The notes beneath the pieces were generated by a model that did not search any database, was not told where the DNA came from, and saw nothing but the letters and a program-made list of their open reading frames with translations. Both the position numbers and the translations under genes were made by a program. From the NCBI GenBank assembly GCA_003991915.1, contig RQTK01000104.1, positions 691,543-755,542 on the forward strand: 64,000 nucleotides of DNA. Direction: 5' to 3'. This document shows positions 12,272 to 24,938 of the stretch, in pieces. The stretch is from Elysia chlorotica. Taxonomy: Eukaryota > Mollusca > Gastropoda > Plakobranchidae. How positions within the stretch are numbered: position 1 is the stretch's first letter; every line of letters begins with the position of its first letter.

Positions 12272-14640
12272 TAATTATAACTCTACGCAGTTTACGAAAT
12301 GCTGCTTTATCTGTAAAATAAAAAGACAGTAAATGCCACAAAAAGCTTTTCCTTGAAAAGGTGCACACGGTACAAAACAGCAGCAAACTGTTTTCAACAT
12401 GCCTTGAAAATTTCTGAAGCTAAAACAATAGAACCAAGTCGGTCTTCATTTGGCCATAGAAATGGTGAAGACAGGTTTCGGTCTATGTTCTCAGGTAGCT
12501 CTCATCCACATCTCTTTCAGAGCATCCGTTGCGCTGCCGCATTGGAAACCCAGGAGTTTCAATGTGTGGTGACAAAGTATGAAATGGTTAGAACATTGAA
12601 ATTGAGTAGATGTTAAAGGTGTGGTAATAATCATGTCAAAGAAACTATAACACAATGATTATTGACTGGGCAGAGAATATTTAAATTTCAGGAAATATTT
12701 TGAAAAATAATTAATCGATTCCTTCGCTTCACCTCTTCCCAAATGAAATCAGAGAAATAAATAAACATATCTTTTACAAACGATTCCTCCAAAAATTCTT
12801 CACTACATGTGGGTGTATCAGGAGTGAAACCTGCAATCACAAGAATGAATCAGTCCTTTGGAAAGGCGAGCAAATTTGTACAATAAACGGAGTGAACATC
12901 ATAAAAATCACGGAACGAGAGGGGTCGGGCTGGTGGTAGGTGATAGATGGGCTGACCAATGATAGTAATTAAAGGGTTTAACGAAAATGGGGAAAAAATG
13001 CACCTGGCGGTGCTGAAAGAGTTTGCCAGTATGGTTGTTACCCCTCACGCAATTATCTACTCCTCGCTTGGGGATAGAAAGAAGGCTGATGATTTTATCA
13101 AATATGATACATATTGAGAGATAGATAGAGAGAGAGAGAGAAAAGAGAGAGACAAACAGAACGGAAAGAGGTTATGATTAGCAATGTTATGCATAGGTAA
13201 AGTGCGAGATGCAAAGACAATGATAGCTTGAACCATTCGAAGTTAGATAGTTATTATAGATATATAGAGAAAAGGTAAAAAAGGATATCTGAAACATAAA
13301 GAAAGACGCGAATAGAAAACGATTGCCAGACCAAGACCTATGATGGGATAGAGGTACGGAACTGTGAAGAGCTTGGAGAAGACAAACTGAGAACAAGATC
13401 AAAAGGGACTAGGTGCTAAGAAAAGGCAAAAGGAAAACACTCAGTACACGTAGCTGTATTAATTGCTTCTAAATTGTCATTCCTTGTTTCCTACTGGTTG
13501 GCTCGATGTCAGTGTATGTATAATGTGACTTGCCAAGCCCTGACTATCACGCTCTGGGGCCCGTGGCCTTATCGAATGTTTCTTGGGAACCTAGAAGACT
13601 TTAAACTATTAAACTAGGAGAGCATCTTGTTATCATTGACCACTGCTTACTTTCTTTAACTGATCCATTTGGTTTTGCTTATAGAGAGTGTGTTTATAAT
13701 CATACGAAATATAGCCGCCTCTTCTATAAAGAAAAAGAAGAATGCAATTAAGTTTCCTCGTATCTGATAATATAATGATGTCACCAATAATAAGAAAGCG
13801 AAGGAAAAATATTTAAATGTAAAAAAATAATCACCGTATAGTGACCCCAAGAAGACTAGGACATGTTAAACAAAGAGCCACAGAGCACAAAGAACAGTGA
13901 GAAAATGGAACATTACGAAACGGTTGGATAATGAAGTAGAGAACGAATAATTATAGAGACAAAAGGTTATTTCAAAGATGGCAGTGCAGTTATCATAAAT
14001 CTAGAGTTTTTAATACGGGATCTGCTGGTCTGGTTCCTATAGAAACTAAATACTGTCTACAGCCCGCTAAGTCCAATAACGGAATATTTCCACATTTAAG
14101 TGGCGGACATGTGGCAGGCGTACACTTCTCCTCTGCCTGTATGACTCAAAACAAATTAGGCTGGAGGAAGTGGTTAACACAGCTCGCGTCCCAGGAGTCC
14201 GGCGTGCTAATTTCAACGTCTCTCTCTACCTGGCATTGAAGGGTATCTTTGTTTTCCAGCGAGGGCGCACTGCGTCAAGCCATCTCCCCACGGGCTCTAT
14301 CTGCAGACAAATCAAACACTTTGTGTTGGTAAAACAGTAAGCGAATGTACAACGGCCAGAGAGAAAAAAAATAGGGTTATTTGGAAGAGGGAGATGGGAA
14401 AAATTGAGCGTACGGGTGGAGTGACTTTGCACACAGTTATATGCACCCGGCACGACTATTAATTTTTAGTGTGAGTGTGAGGAGGCTCGAAATTTCACTG
14501 AACTGCTTAATATCAGGTCTTTCAATTCAACACTTAATGGCTCCCTTTAATGATGGATTATTGTATTTTATCTGTCAGCTCCTTACCTGTCTCCGATATA
14601 TAGTTTATCCTACCTCTTCCTCTCTGAAACCCCCCTCTCT

Positions 14641-14855
<215 letters not shown>

Positions 14856-15659
14856 TTCCGCTGTTTGTCCTACATTTTGTATCCTTCTCCCTAGCCTTCA
14901 CACCCCGACCCTAACGAAAACCTACAAGCTTCCCCAACTTGTGGAAATTGATCCGATGAATCTCTGTCAGCGGCTGGGTTAGCCACAGGTTCAATTTGTT
15001 AATGTGTTGACAATTAATCAAAGCCAGTGATTATCGCCCGAGTCCCGTGGTCTCTCTCCTCCCGGTCCTTTACATGCCTGCAGTCAGCCACTATGTGCTT
15101 CCGAATTCCGTAAATTGTGTCTGCTTTCCTTCAGCTTCCTGCCTCTGGCCCACGGACTGATCTTTCTTTTCACAACTTCTATTGTTCAATATCCTATCCT
15201 TCCAACTTTCAAACAATTTTCTCTCAGGCTCTTAATGCGTGTATTATGTCATTTATTCCCTCTCTTATTGCTCCGTCGAATCCTTTCTTAATTTCTTGAC
15301 TTGTATACAATTTGTTTAAAACAATGAGAATGTACTGCTAGAGCCAGATGTTTTTTTGAACTTTCATATATTAACAGTTTTATAAATTGACGATTATATT
15401 AGATAAAAACATTGGCTTTGTAAATGAACAGAGATCAATATTTTTATAGTGTGCTTTAAAATTAAAATATCTTTCTTTGTGCACAGTTTAAAATTGAAAA
15501 CCTATTTGGATAAATATTGAGTGATACAAACGTGCACCGTCTCTAACTCCAGGTGAGCGGGTAACCTACTGAACCACTGCAGTCTCTGACACTCCCCAAA
15601 CGAAATCAAATTATTGTGATCGCCCGCTCTTTAAAATTAGAATGAGACACCAATAATGA

Positions 15660-15960
15660 CTTGGCTAGATTACTTTGACAAAGAATATAATTAAACAATT
15701 TGCGGCACCCACTCGAGGGCTTTGGAATTGCACTTTGGCGGAAATGAGACAAATATGAAATATTGATGCCAGGTTAAGTACGGCCTTAAACCTGAATTAA
15801 AACCGAGGTGAAATTAGTTACTTGTGGATCTGACGATAGTTTGCAGCGTCTATAGGCTCTGCCTCCCGGTGTGTCTTCCAGGATTGAATATTCATTACTA
15901 CGTGACTTTTTAATTACTATTTGCTGGAAATCTCGTGCGATCAGAAAATAGTTAAAGTTA
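15660..15960. promoter_or_regulatory. Candidate cis-regulatory island upstream of the CVC exon
   Basis: Non-repetitive, intermediate-GC sequence about 0.7-1 kb before exon 16688, with homeodomain-type cores (aatataattaaac near 15688, gaaattagttac near 15812, tttttaattac near 15910) and no open frame. The balanced composition stands out from its AT-rich flanks. Function is inference. Confidence 0.28.
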
Positions 15961-16687
15961 CGCTAAATACTATTTTGGTTTAATTAAAGATATGATTGCA
16001 TTGCATCGTAATAATATTTACTATTCATTTTAATTAATAATGATTTCTTTCCGACATTAAGTCTAATGTGATAAAAAAAATCTTCATCTGAATATGGTAA
16101 AAGTAGAATTCTTCTGGTACCAGTGTCCTGATATGATAAAAACAACAGCAACACCTCCGGTGATATAAGTTTTAAATATTATTTAATCACATATAAAGTT
16201 AAAGCTATACTGATACCATGATTTTTTTTTTCTGAACCAGCAACTGATTTTTTAAAACCGTTTTTTTCTCATTAGAATGTCGGGAAAACTTAGCGTATAT
16301 TAAGATTAAGAATGACTATTTCTCCATGTGTTTCAATATTCTTGTCTCTCATTACATTTGATAAGGCGATAGTCTTTAGTTTGTTTACGTATCATTAATA
16401 TAAGCAAAGTAGAACCAGGGTGGGAGGGGGGAATCAAAGAATTTTTCGAAGGAGAGCATAACCACTTTTCACTTTCTATCTTAACAGAAAAAAATCTTAT
16501 CCTCTGAGATATCATCTCCCACAGCTCAAAATAACCTTTACTTGTCGATGCTCTATGGAATTACACATACTAAAACATCTTTGACTCAGACTACTGTTTC
16601 CTCTTTCCCCTTAATTCAATGCCCCACAGGTTCTAGTTGTTGACTGCTTAATCATAATAATACAATACCACTACCTTTACCCTGCAG

Positions 16688-16868
16688 GTGTGGTTCCAGA
16701 ACCGGCGCGCCAAGTGGCGGAAGACCGAGAAGACCTGGGGCCGCAGCTCCATCATGGCGGAGTACGGTCTGTACGGGGCCATGGTGCGCCACTCGCTCCC
16801 GCTGCCCGAGACCATCGTCAAGAGCGCCAAGGACGGCGTGCTAGAGTCCTCCGCCCCATGGCTGCTCA
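16688..16868 (+). CDS. Vsx: Vsx copy A, exon with recognition helix and CVC domain
   Basis: 181 bp, 60 codons plus one base. It starts [18 protein letters not shown], which is homeodomain positions 47-60 (W48, F49, Q50, N51) and the start of the CVC domain, then [20 protein letters not shown] and on to SSAPWLL. The CVC domain, just after the homeodomain, is diagnostic of Vsx/Chx10. Q50 predicts TAATTA-type targets. Acceptor ccctgcag at 16687, donor ctca|gtgagt at 16868/16869, splitting a Ser codon (A|GT) with the next exon. Copy B has the equivalent exon with identical length and phase (54124-54304). The coding DNA here is much more GC-rich than copy B's. Confidence 0.97.
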
Positions 16869-16904
16869 GTGAGTCAAACAGATCGGGCGGTTGGGTTAGG
16901 CTGT

Positions 16905-17305
16905 ATGTGGGTTTAGGGTAGCATATCCTACGTTGATGGTTTAGGGTAGCTCCTACGTTGGGTGATGGGTTTAGGGTAGCTCCTACGTTTGATGGGTTTA
17001 GGGTAGCTCCTACGTTGGGTGATGGGTTTAGGGTAGCTCCTATGTTGGGTGATGGGTTTAGGGTAGCTCCTACGTTGATGGGTTTAGGGTAGCTCCTACG
17101 TTGATGGGTTTAGGGTAGCTCCTACGTTGATGGGTTTAGGGTAGCTCCTACGTTGGGTGATGGGTTTAGGGTAGCTCCTACGTTGATGGGTTTAGGGTAG
17201 CTCTTACGTTGATGGGTTTAGGGTAGCTCCTACTTTAGGTGATGGGTTTAGGGTAGCTCCTACGTTGGGTGATGGGTTTAGGGTAGCTCTTGCGTTGGGT
17301 GACTG
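16905..17305. repeat. Minisatellite with telomere-like core, about 27-30 bp unit
   Basis: About 14 units of gatgggtttagggtagctcc plus tacgttg, some with an extra ggt. Each unit includes TTTAGGG, which contains the TTAGGG telomere hexamer. It begins about 36 bp after the CVC exon donor. Units vary by 1-2 substitutions and in the presence of the ggt insert. Confidence 0.93.
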
Positions 17306-17517
17306 CTGTCGGGTGAGCGTCTGACGTCGAGAAAAGGATTTTACGTATATATACTACATTTATGTAACTGGTTTAGGGGATATATCCTACATCTGACTAT
17401 TTGTGTGTCGACAAACTATATACAGTGCATTCATGTTATTAGTTTTTGTCCGAAGAAGAAAAACGGTGCCTTATTTTCAACGTAAAAGAAAAAAACTTCC
17501 TTATAATTTATAAGCCC

Positions 17518-17592
17518 CCCCCCCCCCACACACACACACCACACACACACACACACCCCCACCCCCACCACACATCAACAAAACAACAACAC

Positions 17593-17645
<53 letters not shown>
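17518..17645. repeat. Poly-C/CA run followed by (CAA)n
   Basis: A C-run and CA dinucleotides to about 17570, then about 20 CAA/ACA trinucleotides. The open frame across it is repeat-derived. Confidence 0.92.
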
Positions 17646-17646
<1 letters not shown>

Positions 17647-18323
17647 GCAACAACCAAACAAACAATAACCGTTGCTTGCTTTCCTGCCGAAACTCAGAAA
17701 AGTTCGAGCGAGCGACAGTCAGGCCATTCCTATCAATCTTGAAGACCTTGTATCATATCGAATTAAATGGGGCAGATATTAGGTGACGTCAATGTTCGCT
17801 ATTATTTTGCATATCTTGATACAAATTCTATGTTAAACAAACAAACCAATTCTAACATGACAAGACTCAATGTCCACCATCAATGAAAGGTATAATTTTC
17901 AAATAAATCAGTACTGATTTGGATAGCCAAGATCTATTTATGTAAGCGGGACTTCACAGTGGGTTTTGCTTCAAATTCGTAAAACGTTCCAGTCGACGTA
18001 ATTTTAGGCAAGATGATTCTTTTTTTCTTTCATGTGTGTATTTTTTCATTTTAAAAAAAGTACACCGTAGCGAATAGATTAACTCCTCTACACCATGACA
18101 TAACACCATAGTCTATATTCATCTAGAGATATCATAAATATGTCATACATAATTATCATTGAGCACCAAAACCCCTATTAGTTCGCCCTTGAGTTGACCG
18201 CTCTCGTATATTTTGCATAGCAATTTCTTATGAGCATATGCCAGTACAATATTTTGTTTAAAGGCACTCTAGAAAAAAAGCTCGAATTAATAATCCTTTT
18301 ACTATACTATCTTTTTTTAACAG

Positions 18324-19780
18324 GTATGTACAGAAAGTCGATTGAAGGAGAGGGAGAGAACTCCCCGGACAGCAATAGCAGATCCACAAGCGATGGACAA
18401 AATGGCGAAGACACGACAACCAGACCAGCATCTGCCGATGATGAGAAACTCTGCACAGATTTTCGCTCCGAGAGTATCGCTGCGTTGCGCGCACGGGCTC
18501 AGGAGTTCACGGCCAAACAAATGGATCGGGGAGAGAAGCGAGAGAGTGACCACAGAGACTGCAAGTCTAGGAGATGCCAGGATACCGTGGACGTTACAAA
18601 CTCTGATGACGACAGTAGCTGTCTCAGTGATGATGACACGGAGGCTGATAATGACAACAGAGAAGCAAAAAGGTACTGTTTTGAAAATGGGAATGCCGAT
18701 AACAAAAGTAATTCAAGAATTGTATCTTTTGAAGAGAAAGACAGTAATGAAACGAAAACTAAGAAGAAGGAAAGTTCGAAAAGGCGAAAAATTGGAAAAC
18801 ATGACGAGGGTGGTCAAATGTACAAAGGCTGTGATGATGGTGGGCACATGTCAGGAGAAGTTATCCATGATGAAAGTCCTAAGACTGCAAATGGGACTCA
18901 TCAAATAAGCAAAAATAAAAGACAGAAAAAGGGAAGGAAAAGCGGCGAGGCTCTAGAACACCAAGACCAGAAAGGAGAATCAACAACACCTGGGACAATG
19001 TCTTCGTCCACGGGCAACCACCAAATCCCACCCAAGCAACTCGTGCGCTCTACGGAGCACCAAAGACATTCTGGTCTAAATGCACACGGCAGTGAAGTGC
19101 TAAACACCGAACAGTTGAACGGGAATAGCGTAAACAAATTTCATTTTGATCGCTTTGCCATGAAGATGCAACAGATATGTGCCATGTCTGGCGGAGACAC
19201 TCAGCAGCGTGCTAGCCCGCCCAAACCGTTCATGGCGAACCCGTTTTCTAGCAACAGCTTCATGGGCTTTCACGGGAACGATACCAACTCGAGGAACTTT
19301 CACCTTCTTCAAAGTGGAATCTTGGGACCCTCACCGTTCCACTTGCTAAGCAATAAGATCGCCTCACTGGGGCAAGCAGATATACCTTACCCTTTTAACC
19401 CGCACCAGTCTGCACAACACAGTGCAGACAGTGACATCACCTCAGCTTCACAAAAAGCACCGCATTTCCCGATGCAGTTTGGTGCACCCCAACAATGGGG
19501 AAACCCATTCGCCAGCTGGTTCTCCGGCAAACTATCCCAAGAGACCATCATGACATCTTCACCGTTCGCGACAGCCGCCTACGCGTTTGGATTTCCTGAG
19601 GGTGGGAAACTTCCCGTGAGTATTTCGGGAGTCCCCAGTGTGAGCGAGGGAGGCGTGTTCCCGCCCAGACCGGGCCCCTTCCATCCCGTGGGGAGACGGC
19701 TGTCTGCTCCAAGCAGCGAGCTCAGCCTGGGCGAGGCGACGTCACCGCTACCGGCGCCCAGCTCTGTGGTGGCCCTTTAG
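18324..19780 (+). CDS. Vsx: Vsx copy A, terminal exon: end of CVC, OAR-like motif, long charged and Phe/Pro-rich tail
   Basis: Acceptor is ctttttttaacag (18323). The first two bases complete Ser, then MYRKSIE continues the CVC end (vertebrate Vsx2 has a similar MHKKS segment). 484 residues follow to TAG at 19778-19780. At 18473-18523 SIAALRARAQEFTAKQM is an OAR-type motif, shared with copy B. Next come an acidic stretch (CLSDDDTEADND, near 18620-18660), basic blocks (KTKKKESSKRRKIGK near 18760; KNKRQKKGRKSGE near 18910), then a hydrophobic tail with repeated Pro-Phe pairs (KPFMANPFSSN, GPSPFHLL, PYPFNPH, GNPFASWF, SSPFATAA) from about 19225. The tail is far longer than copy B's. The in-frame ATG at 18230 lies in the intron and is not the start. 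Confidence 0.95.
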
Positions 19781-21090
19781 AGGCTGCACTCAAGAACTTT
19801 GACGTTTATAATTTCTTAGAATGAATTTAAAAAACGTTACTTTTGCTTTCGCTTTCCCGAACATTCTTATACACTTTTCTCTGAAATCCAGATACCCTAA
19901 TCAATGTATACATCTAATTTTTGTGTATATGAGAGACACTTTCAAAGGCATTTATCGTGTGCCAAGAATACAAGCAATTCTGTGAAAGTCGTTTTAACTG
20001 TTTGGAAATTTACTTTTTTTTTGTAGACAGAGTGGTTCATTTACAGAATACTATCTCAATATTTATGGAATAATCCGTGTACATTCGTTAAATTTTTGCA
20101 AACATAAACATGATCATTACGACTGCAGCCAATGATACAAAATGTGATTTTGCCCGGCATTTTATACCAATATTTTAATCATAAAATGGCTGGCCATAGT
20201 GAAATTTGCACTGTGTGATTTATTGTGTAAAAGGCACGACGGTTATAGAAAGGAGGTAAATTTCTACCGCAGGATATATTTCAAGCAAGATAAAGATAAA
20301 ACGTTGTCCATTATAACTACTGAAGTAAAAGACGAGATAAATAATGGCTAAGTGCCACTTTAAAAATCCCGTATCCCGAGCACGATGTTTGCCATAACAA
20401 CACCAAAGGCAACCCATTAGTTGAGCCTCGCTTTGAATGGTGTTTCTGTGAGCAAACCAAACTGCATGTTGTGGCTAGAATCCTGTGCAATGGGAGTGTT
20501 TGAGATCTTGAGTTATTTCGACCAATCCATCAGTTTTTAAAAAGTTAACTTTACAAAGCTTTGTTAACTAAATTGTAAATTGATACAAACTTAGATGATT
20601 TTGAATAGTAAGTCTGCACATCAATGTGGTAGAAATGCTACTTTACATAATACAATGCCCGATGTATCCAGATAAAAAAGCTAATGTAGCTTGAACAAAA
20701 ATGGAAGTGGTTTAGCTTTAACTAAATGCGCTGAGTAAGTTGCAAAGAAAGTATGCGTCTCACTAGGCACAGGATGAGACGTACGGGGGCAATATGTTGA
20801 TCCCTTTAATCTTCTCTATGCTTAGAGTGGCTATTAAGGTTGTCAAAATACAATTATTTTGGGAGTTGCAACCCATCTCACAAATTCATGTAGAGAACGA
20901 AATAAACATGGTACTTAATTTCTATGTATTACAATTACTATTTATACTATATTTATTATTATTTATTTATTGAATGTATTTTTTCCATGTTGTTTGACCA
21001 CAGCAAGGCATACTTTACAGCTTTTATGGCTGCTTAAGTCGTTGCATTTATTACTTTATTAAAGATACAATAAAGTCTTTTAATGAACTG
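19781..21090 (+). other. Vsx: Vsx copy A 3' UTR (inferred)
   Basis: Non-coding, AT-rich DNA after the TAG. A good poly(A) signal AATAAA lies at 21069-21074 with T/GT-rich sequence 30-60 bp later; another AATAAA at 20901-20906 is an alternative. ATTTA-type AU-rich elements cluster at 20940-20980, which in animal mRNAs often mark instability. The UTR end is inferred from these signals only. Confidence 0.6.
21069..21074 (+). terminator. Poly(A) signal for Vsx copy A
   Basis: Canonical AATAAA in the context gatacaataaagtc, about 1.29 kb after the stop codon. Confidence 0.55.
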
Positions 21091-21343
21091 TATATTATAC
21101 ATCTATTAAGCACTTGTCATGTTGCTTTATCTTCATTTACATGCTCGTATTTGAATATTTGTCTCTGTTGACTTTTACTTTGTTAAAACTGATCTTATTG
21201 TGATTAAAATCGTGGAATACATGTACATCAGCTTCGTTCTTTGTAACAAAATTTTATATGATAAAAATGTTTTGTGACTAAACTTCAGTAAAATATAAGC
21301 AATGCTGGAAAGATAGCGGATGTTCAGAGGCATAAAGGAACCC

Positions 21344-21410
21344 ACGCACACACACACACACACGTTTATGCACAATATTGAGAAGTTGGCAAAACAATAA
21401 AAAATATTGA

Positions 21411-21485
<75 letters not shown>

Positions 21486-21486
21486 A
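21344..21486. repeat. (CA)n, (GA)n and poly-G microsatellites
   Basis: CA run at 21344-21363, GA run at 21413-21475, then about ten G residues to 21485. Confidence 0.95.
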
Positions 21487-22024
21487 GGAGAGAGACATTC
21501 AATATTGTTTAATTCAAAATCTTACCGCACCTAATAACTCTATTATGTATTTTGGAGACGAAAATATTATCGATTTTCAATGTGGAAATAATAAGCATTG
21601 CATCCATGGTTAAAAGATGGACATGGAAAACTAGACACGTAAAGGAAATTTAATGTCTTGAAATTTAAGCCGACTGAAACATGCAGGGACGTTTCACGTG
21701 GCTTAACTGGTCGCATCTGGTACTCATCTTGCCTCTCGCTCTATTATTTCTGACCTAGATAATAATCTAGGCGGCCTGAAGATTCATTTACATTATTACA
21801 TGAGCGATGATTCCATGAGCAAATACAAAATGTGCTTTTCCTCAGTTGTGTTATTGCATTGGCGTATAGTATGGAAATGCTCTATAGTGTATTTTTTTTT
21901 ATTTTGGTTGAGACTGACTATATATCCTTTTTATAGGCTTTGATTAAGACATTTTATTTTAGTTACTGTCTATTATATAGAAAATCAACAGCTTCCAGTT
22001 ACTGCTAAATTACTAATAACAAAA

Positions 22025-22136
22025 CACACTGACCCACACAAACTATTGTCAAACGTCAGTTTTGGGGTTCGTCCACAAAAAGCCTAGTATATAGTGCTGA
22101 TGTTGGACGTTAAACCAACTCAACTCAACTCAACAC
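22025..22136 (+). mobile_element. SINE 3' part with (CAACT)n tail
   Basis: Contains gtcaaacgtcagttttgggg, then gttcgtccaca and the tail gttggacgttaaaccaact followed by short CAACT repeats. This matches the minus-strand copy at 26339-26612 and shows the 3' end of the family. The tRNA-like head is absent. Confidence 0.65.
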
Positions 22137-22948
22137 AAACTACTTGGTATTCCAAGATTGGACCAGGAAGGCTCAGCACCCCCTTTCAGCCGACGTTCCT
22201 ACGCACTACCTGGTAGCCACGCGGGAATTCTTTAAGATAAAAAGTGCAGAAAGGTCTTAAATGTTTATCTTCCAAACTTTTATTTCCTCGGTTCAAGTGA
22301 GTTCAAATTAAGCACAAACTTAGCAGCTAATCTGGCCGCTCAGGAAATCTCAAAACTCTCAGGCTCGTATCCCGGTGAACAGGGCCACCAATTAGGGATA
22401 TTGTAAACGCTCCTCCGGGAGAGGAGAGCAGAGAAATAACAGATCTTCTATGTGTGAAGTTATTTTTCTGCCACCTGAATCAGCTTAGGTTTTGTTGACT
22501 CTGCTAACGACTGAAACATGCCAATTTAGTGACATTTTCCATTTTTTATTTCTTCACTGGCTAACGATTGCTTTTAAACCTTCCTTAGATTAGATAGAGT
22601 AATATTATTTCTTTGCTCCTTATTATCTCTGCTTTATGGAAAGAAATGTTATATGATTACCTATACATGGTTTAGAGTGCACAGAGTTGATTGCTTGTTT
22701 GAGAAAGCTTGCAATTACAGTTAGTTAGTCCATACCCCAAGAACAATTTTCGGGAAAAGGAAAGTGTACAGTATACAATGGAAGAGGATTTATGAATCGA
22801 ATTCCTTTATAAATTTTTGTCTCATTTAGTCTTATTTCAAGTTTGTATAATTCAAGCCGTTGCACCTGTCAGTTTACTATACTTTGCTTCACGTGTCCAT
22901 TTGCTTCTCCCAGCAAAGTTCATGGCGGCTATGGACCTGTTCAGCGAC

Positions 22949-23210
22949 CAGTCCGCCACAGTCTTAACATCTCCTAGCAGTCCGCCACAGCCTTAACATC
23001 TCCTAGCAGTCCGCCACAGCCTTAACATCTCCTAGCAGTCCGCCACAGCCTTAACATCTCCTAGCAGTCCGCCATAGCCTTAACATCTCCTAGCAGTCCG
23101 CCATAGCCTTAACATCTCCTAGCAGTCCGCCACAGCCTTAACATCTCCTAGCAGTCCGCCACAGCCTTAACATCTCCTAGCAGTCCGCCACAGCCTTAAC
23201 ATCTCATAGC
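22949..23210. repeat. 29-bp minisatellite
   Basis: About nine tandem copies of cagtccgccacagccttaac plus atctcctag, 29 bp each, with one or two substitutions per copy (cac/cat; first copy has cagtcttaac). The unit is not a multiple of 3, so no long protein is coded. Confidence 0.95.
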
Positions 23211-24668
23211 AAGACAGAATAAACCGTTTAAAGAATCTTCTTTAAGTACACCCCAAAACACAAAGCACAAACAAAGAAAACCACAAGTTCATCATCAATA
23301 ACACCACAATAAGGTGGCATCCACAGGCTTTTGTGATTCGGTTTCAGGTAATGTGGCCCTGCTCGGCGCACCAGTTTACATTACGATTCTTGAAAGAATT
23401 TGATTTCCTGAGCGCAAGTGGTATTAATTATTCTACTAAGGACAATGGAAAACTGTACCATTAGACGAGTTCTCTTTTCTAAAGAAGAAAACGACGTCTA
23501 TCAGGTCAGAGTGCAATTTCTTAAAAATGTCCATTACCATGGAAAAATAAAACAATAACTTATAGAAAATTGTGTTTCTATCATGGCTTTAATGTCGGTA
23601 TTATGTTAACTGAATTTTGATTTATAAAGTATAATAATGTAAATATAATTATGGTTCCGTCATTGGTGGTGTCTAAAGTTTAAAGAGAAATACAATACTG
23701 ATAATTTATTTTCATTTCTGTTTTACATAAAGTTGCCACCTAAGTAAAGGAATTGCATAACACACAAACATATGATAAAAAACAAAACAAAACAAAAAAT
23801 AAATTATAAAACAATGCAAAACACATAAGCTTCAGGCCTTTCGTCCTCATTAGACACAACACGTTTTAAAGAAAAATTAAAAATAGATTAAAAGAAATAC
23901 ATATAAATTATTGTATAGTTATAAAGATTAAAAAATAACCTATATAACCGATAGAAAATGTATAGATAAGTAAGAATTATATTTAAAAAAAAAAATTGCA
24001 CACACATATAAGAAGGGAATTAAAAGTAGAGTAACAATTTAGAAAATAAACACAAACCATGAGGTACAGAAAGAATACGAAAGCATAATGCCGTTGTGTA
24101 AAAATAACTAAAAGCTGACTTTTGAAATTGCGGGGTTTCGTTACTTGTCTTGTTGTTTTAAGTACATTAAACATTTTAACAGTAGGCTATCTGCATTTGC
24201 TTCTCAATGGTCGAATACCTCAGAAAACTTTTGAATTTTAATCAACTTGATTGCTTTAATGAAATTGACAATTACAATAATGAGGGGCCACAGTTTGGTT
24301 ATAAATTGTGTATTTTTAATAAAAATACATTGAGTTTTGTATTATCGAAACAAAAAAGCCCAATTAAGCCTTGTCTCTATCCTATAGATATCCTGTTTTA
24401 ATTTTTTAGAATAAAAATACTCTAGTGATTTCCTAGATATGTTCTTCGTTATTCACTGAACCAAAGTTTCAATGAGTGCAAAAAGCGCGTCGTGAAATGA
24501 TAAACTTCAACTGTATTTCCTTCCTAATTCCCGTATTTTCTGTTTTAAATCAGTGCAAACGATCCACACCTTACGCTGTTTTGATTAGCTGCTCTTGTTA
24601 TAGTGTTCTCCTCATCGGAACCTTTTCTTTTAATAAAATTAGCTGAAGAAATAGAAATGGTACAATTT

Positions 24669-24938
<270 letters not shown>

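Larger units (their letters stand above)
16869..18323 (+). other. Vsx copy A intron before the terminal exon
   Basis: 1455 bp, from gtgagt to tttttttaacag. It holds the minisatellite at 16905-17305, a C/CA run (17518-17570) and a CAA array (17578-17645). The part 17740-18300 is AT-rich with no feature recognised. Confidence 0.9.

Noticed and set aside
15545-15600. SINE head on the minus strand
   Set aside because: Resembles a tRNA-like box A region, but no box B at the right distance.
18230-18323. ATG at 18230 as the start of the 516-codon frame
   Set aside because: This part is intron: a T-rich tract and acceptor precede 18324, and the CVC continuation begins there.
22949-23210. CRISPR-like array
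   Set aside because: Units are contiguous with no unique spacers, and the genome is eukaryotic; it is a minisatellite.
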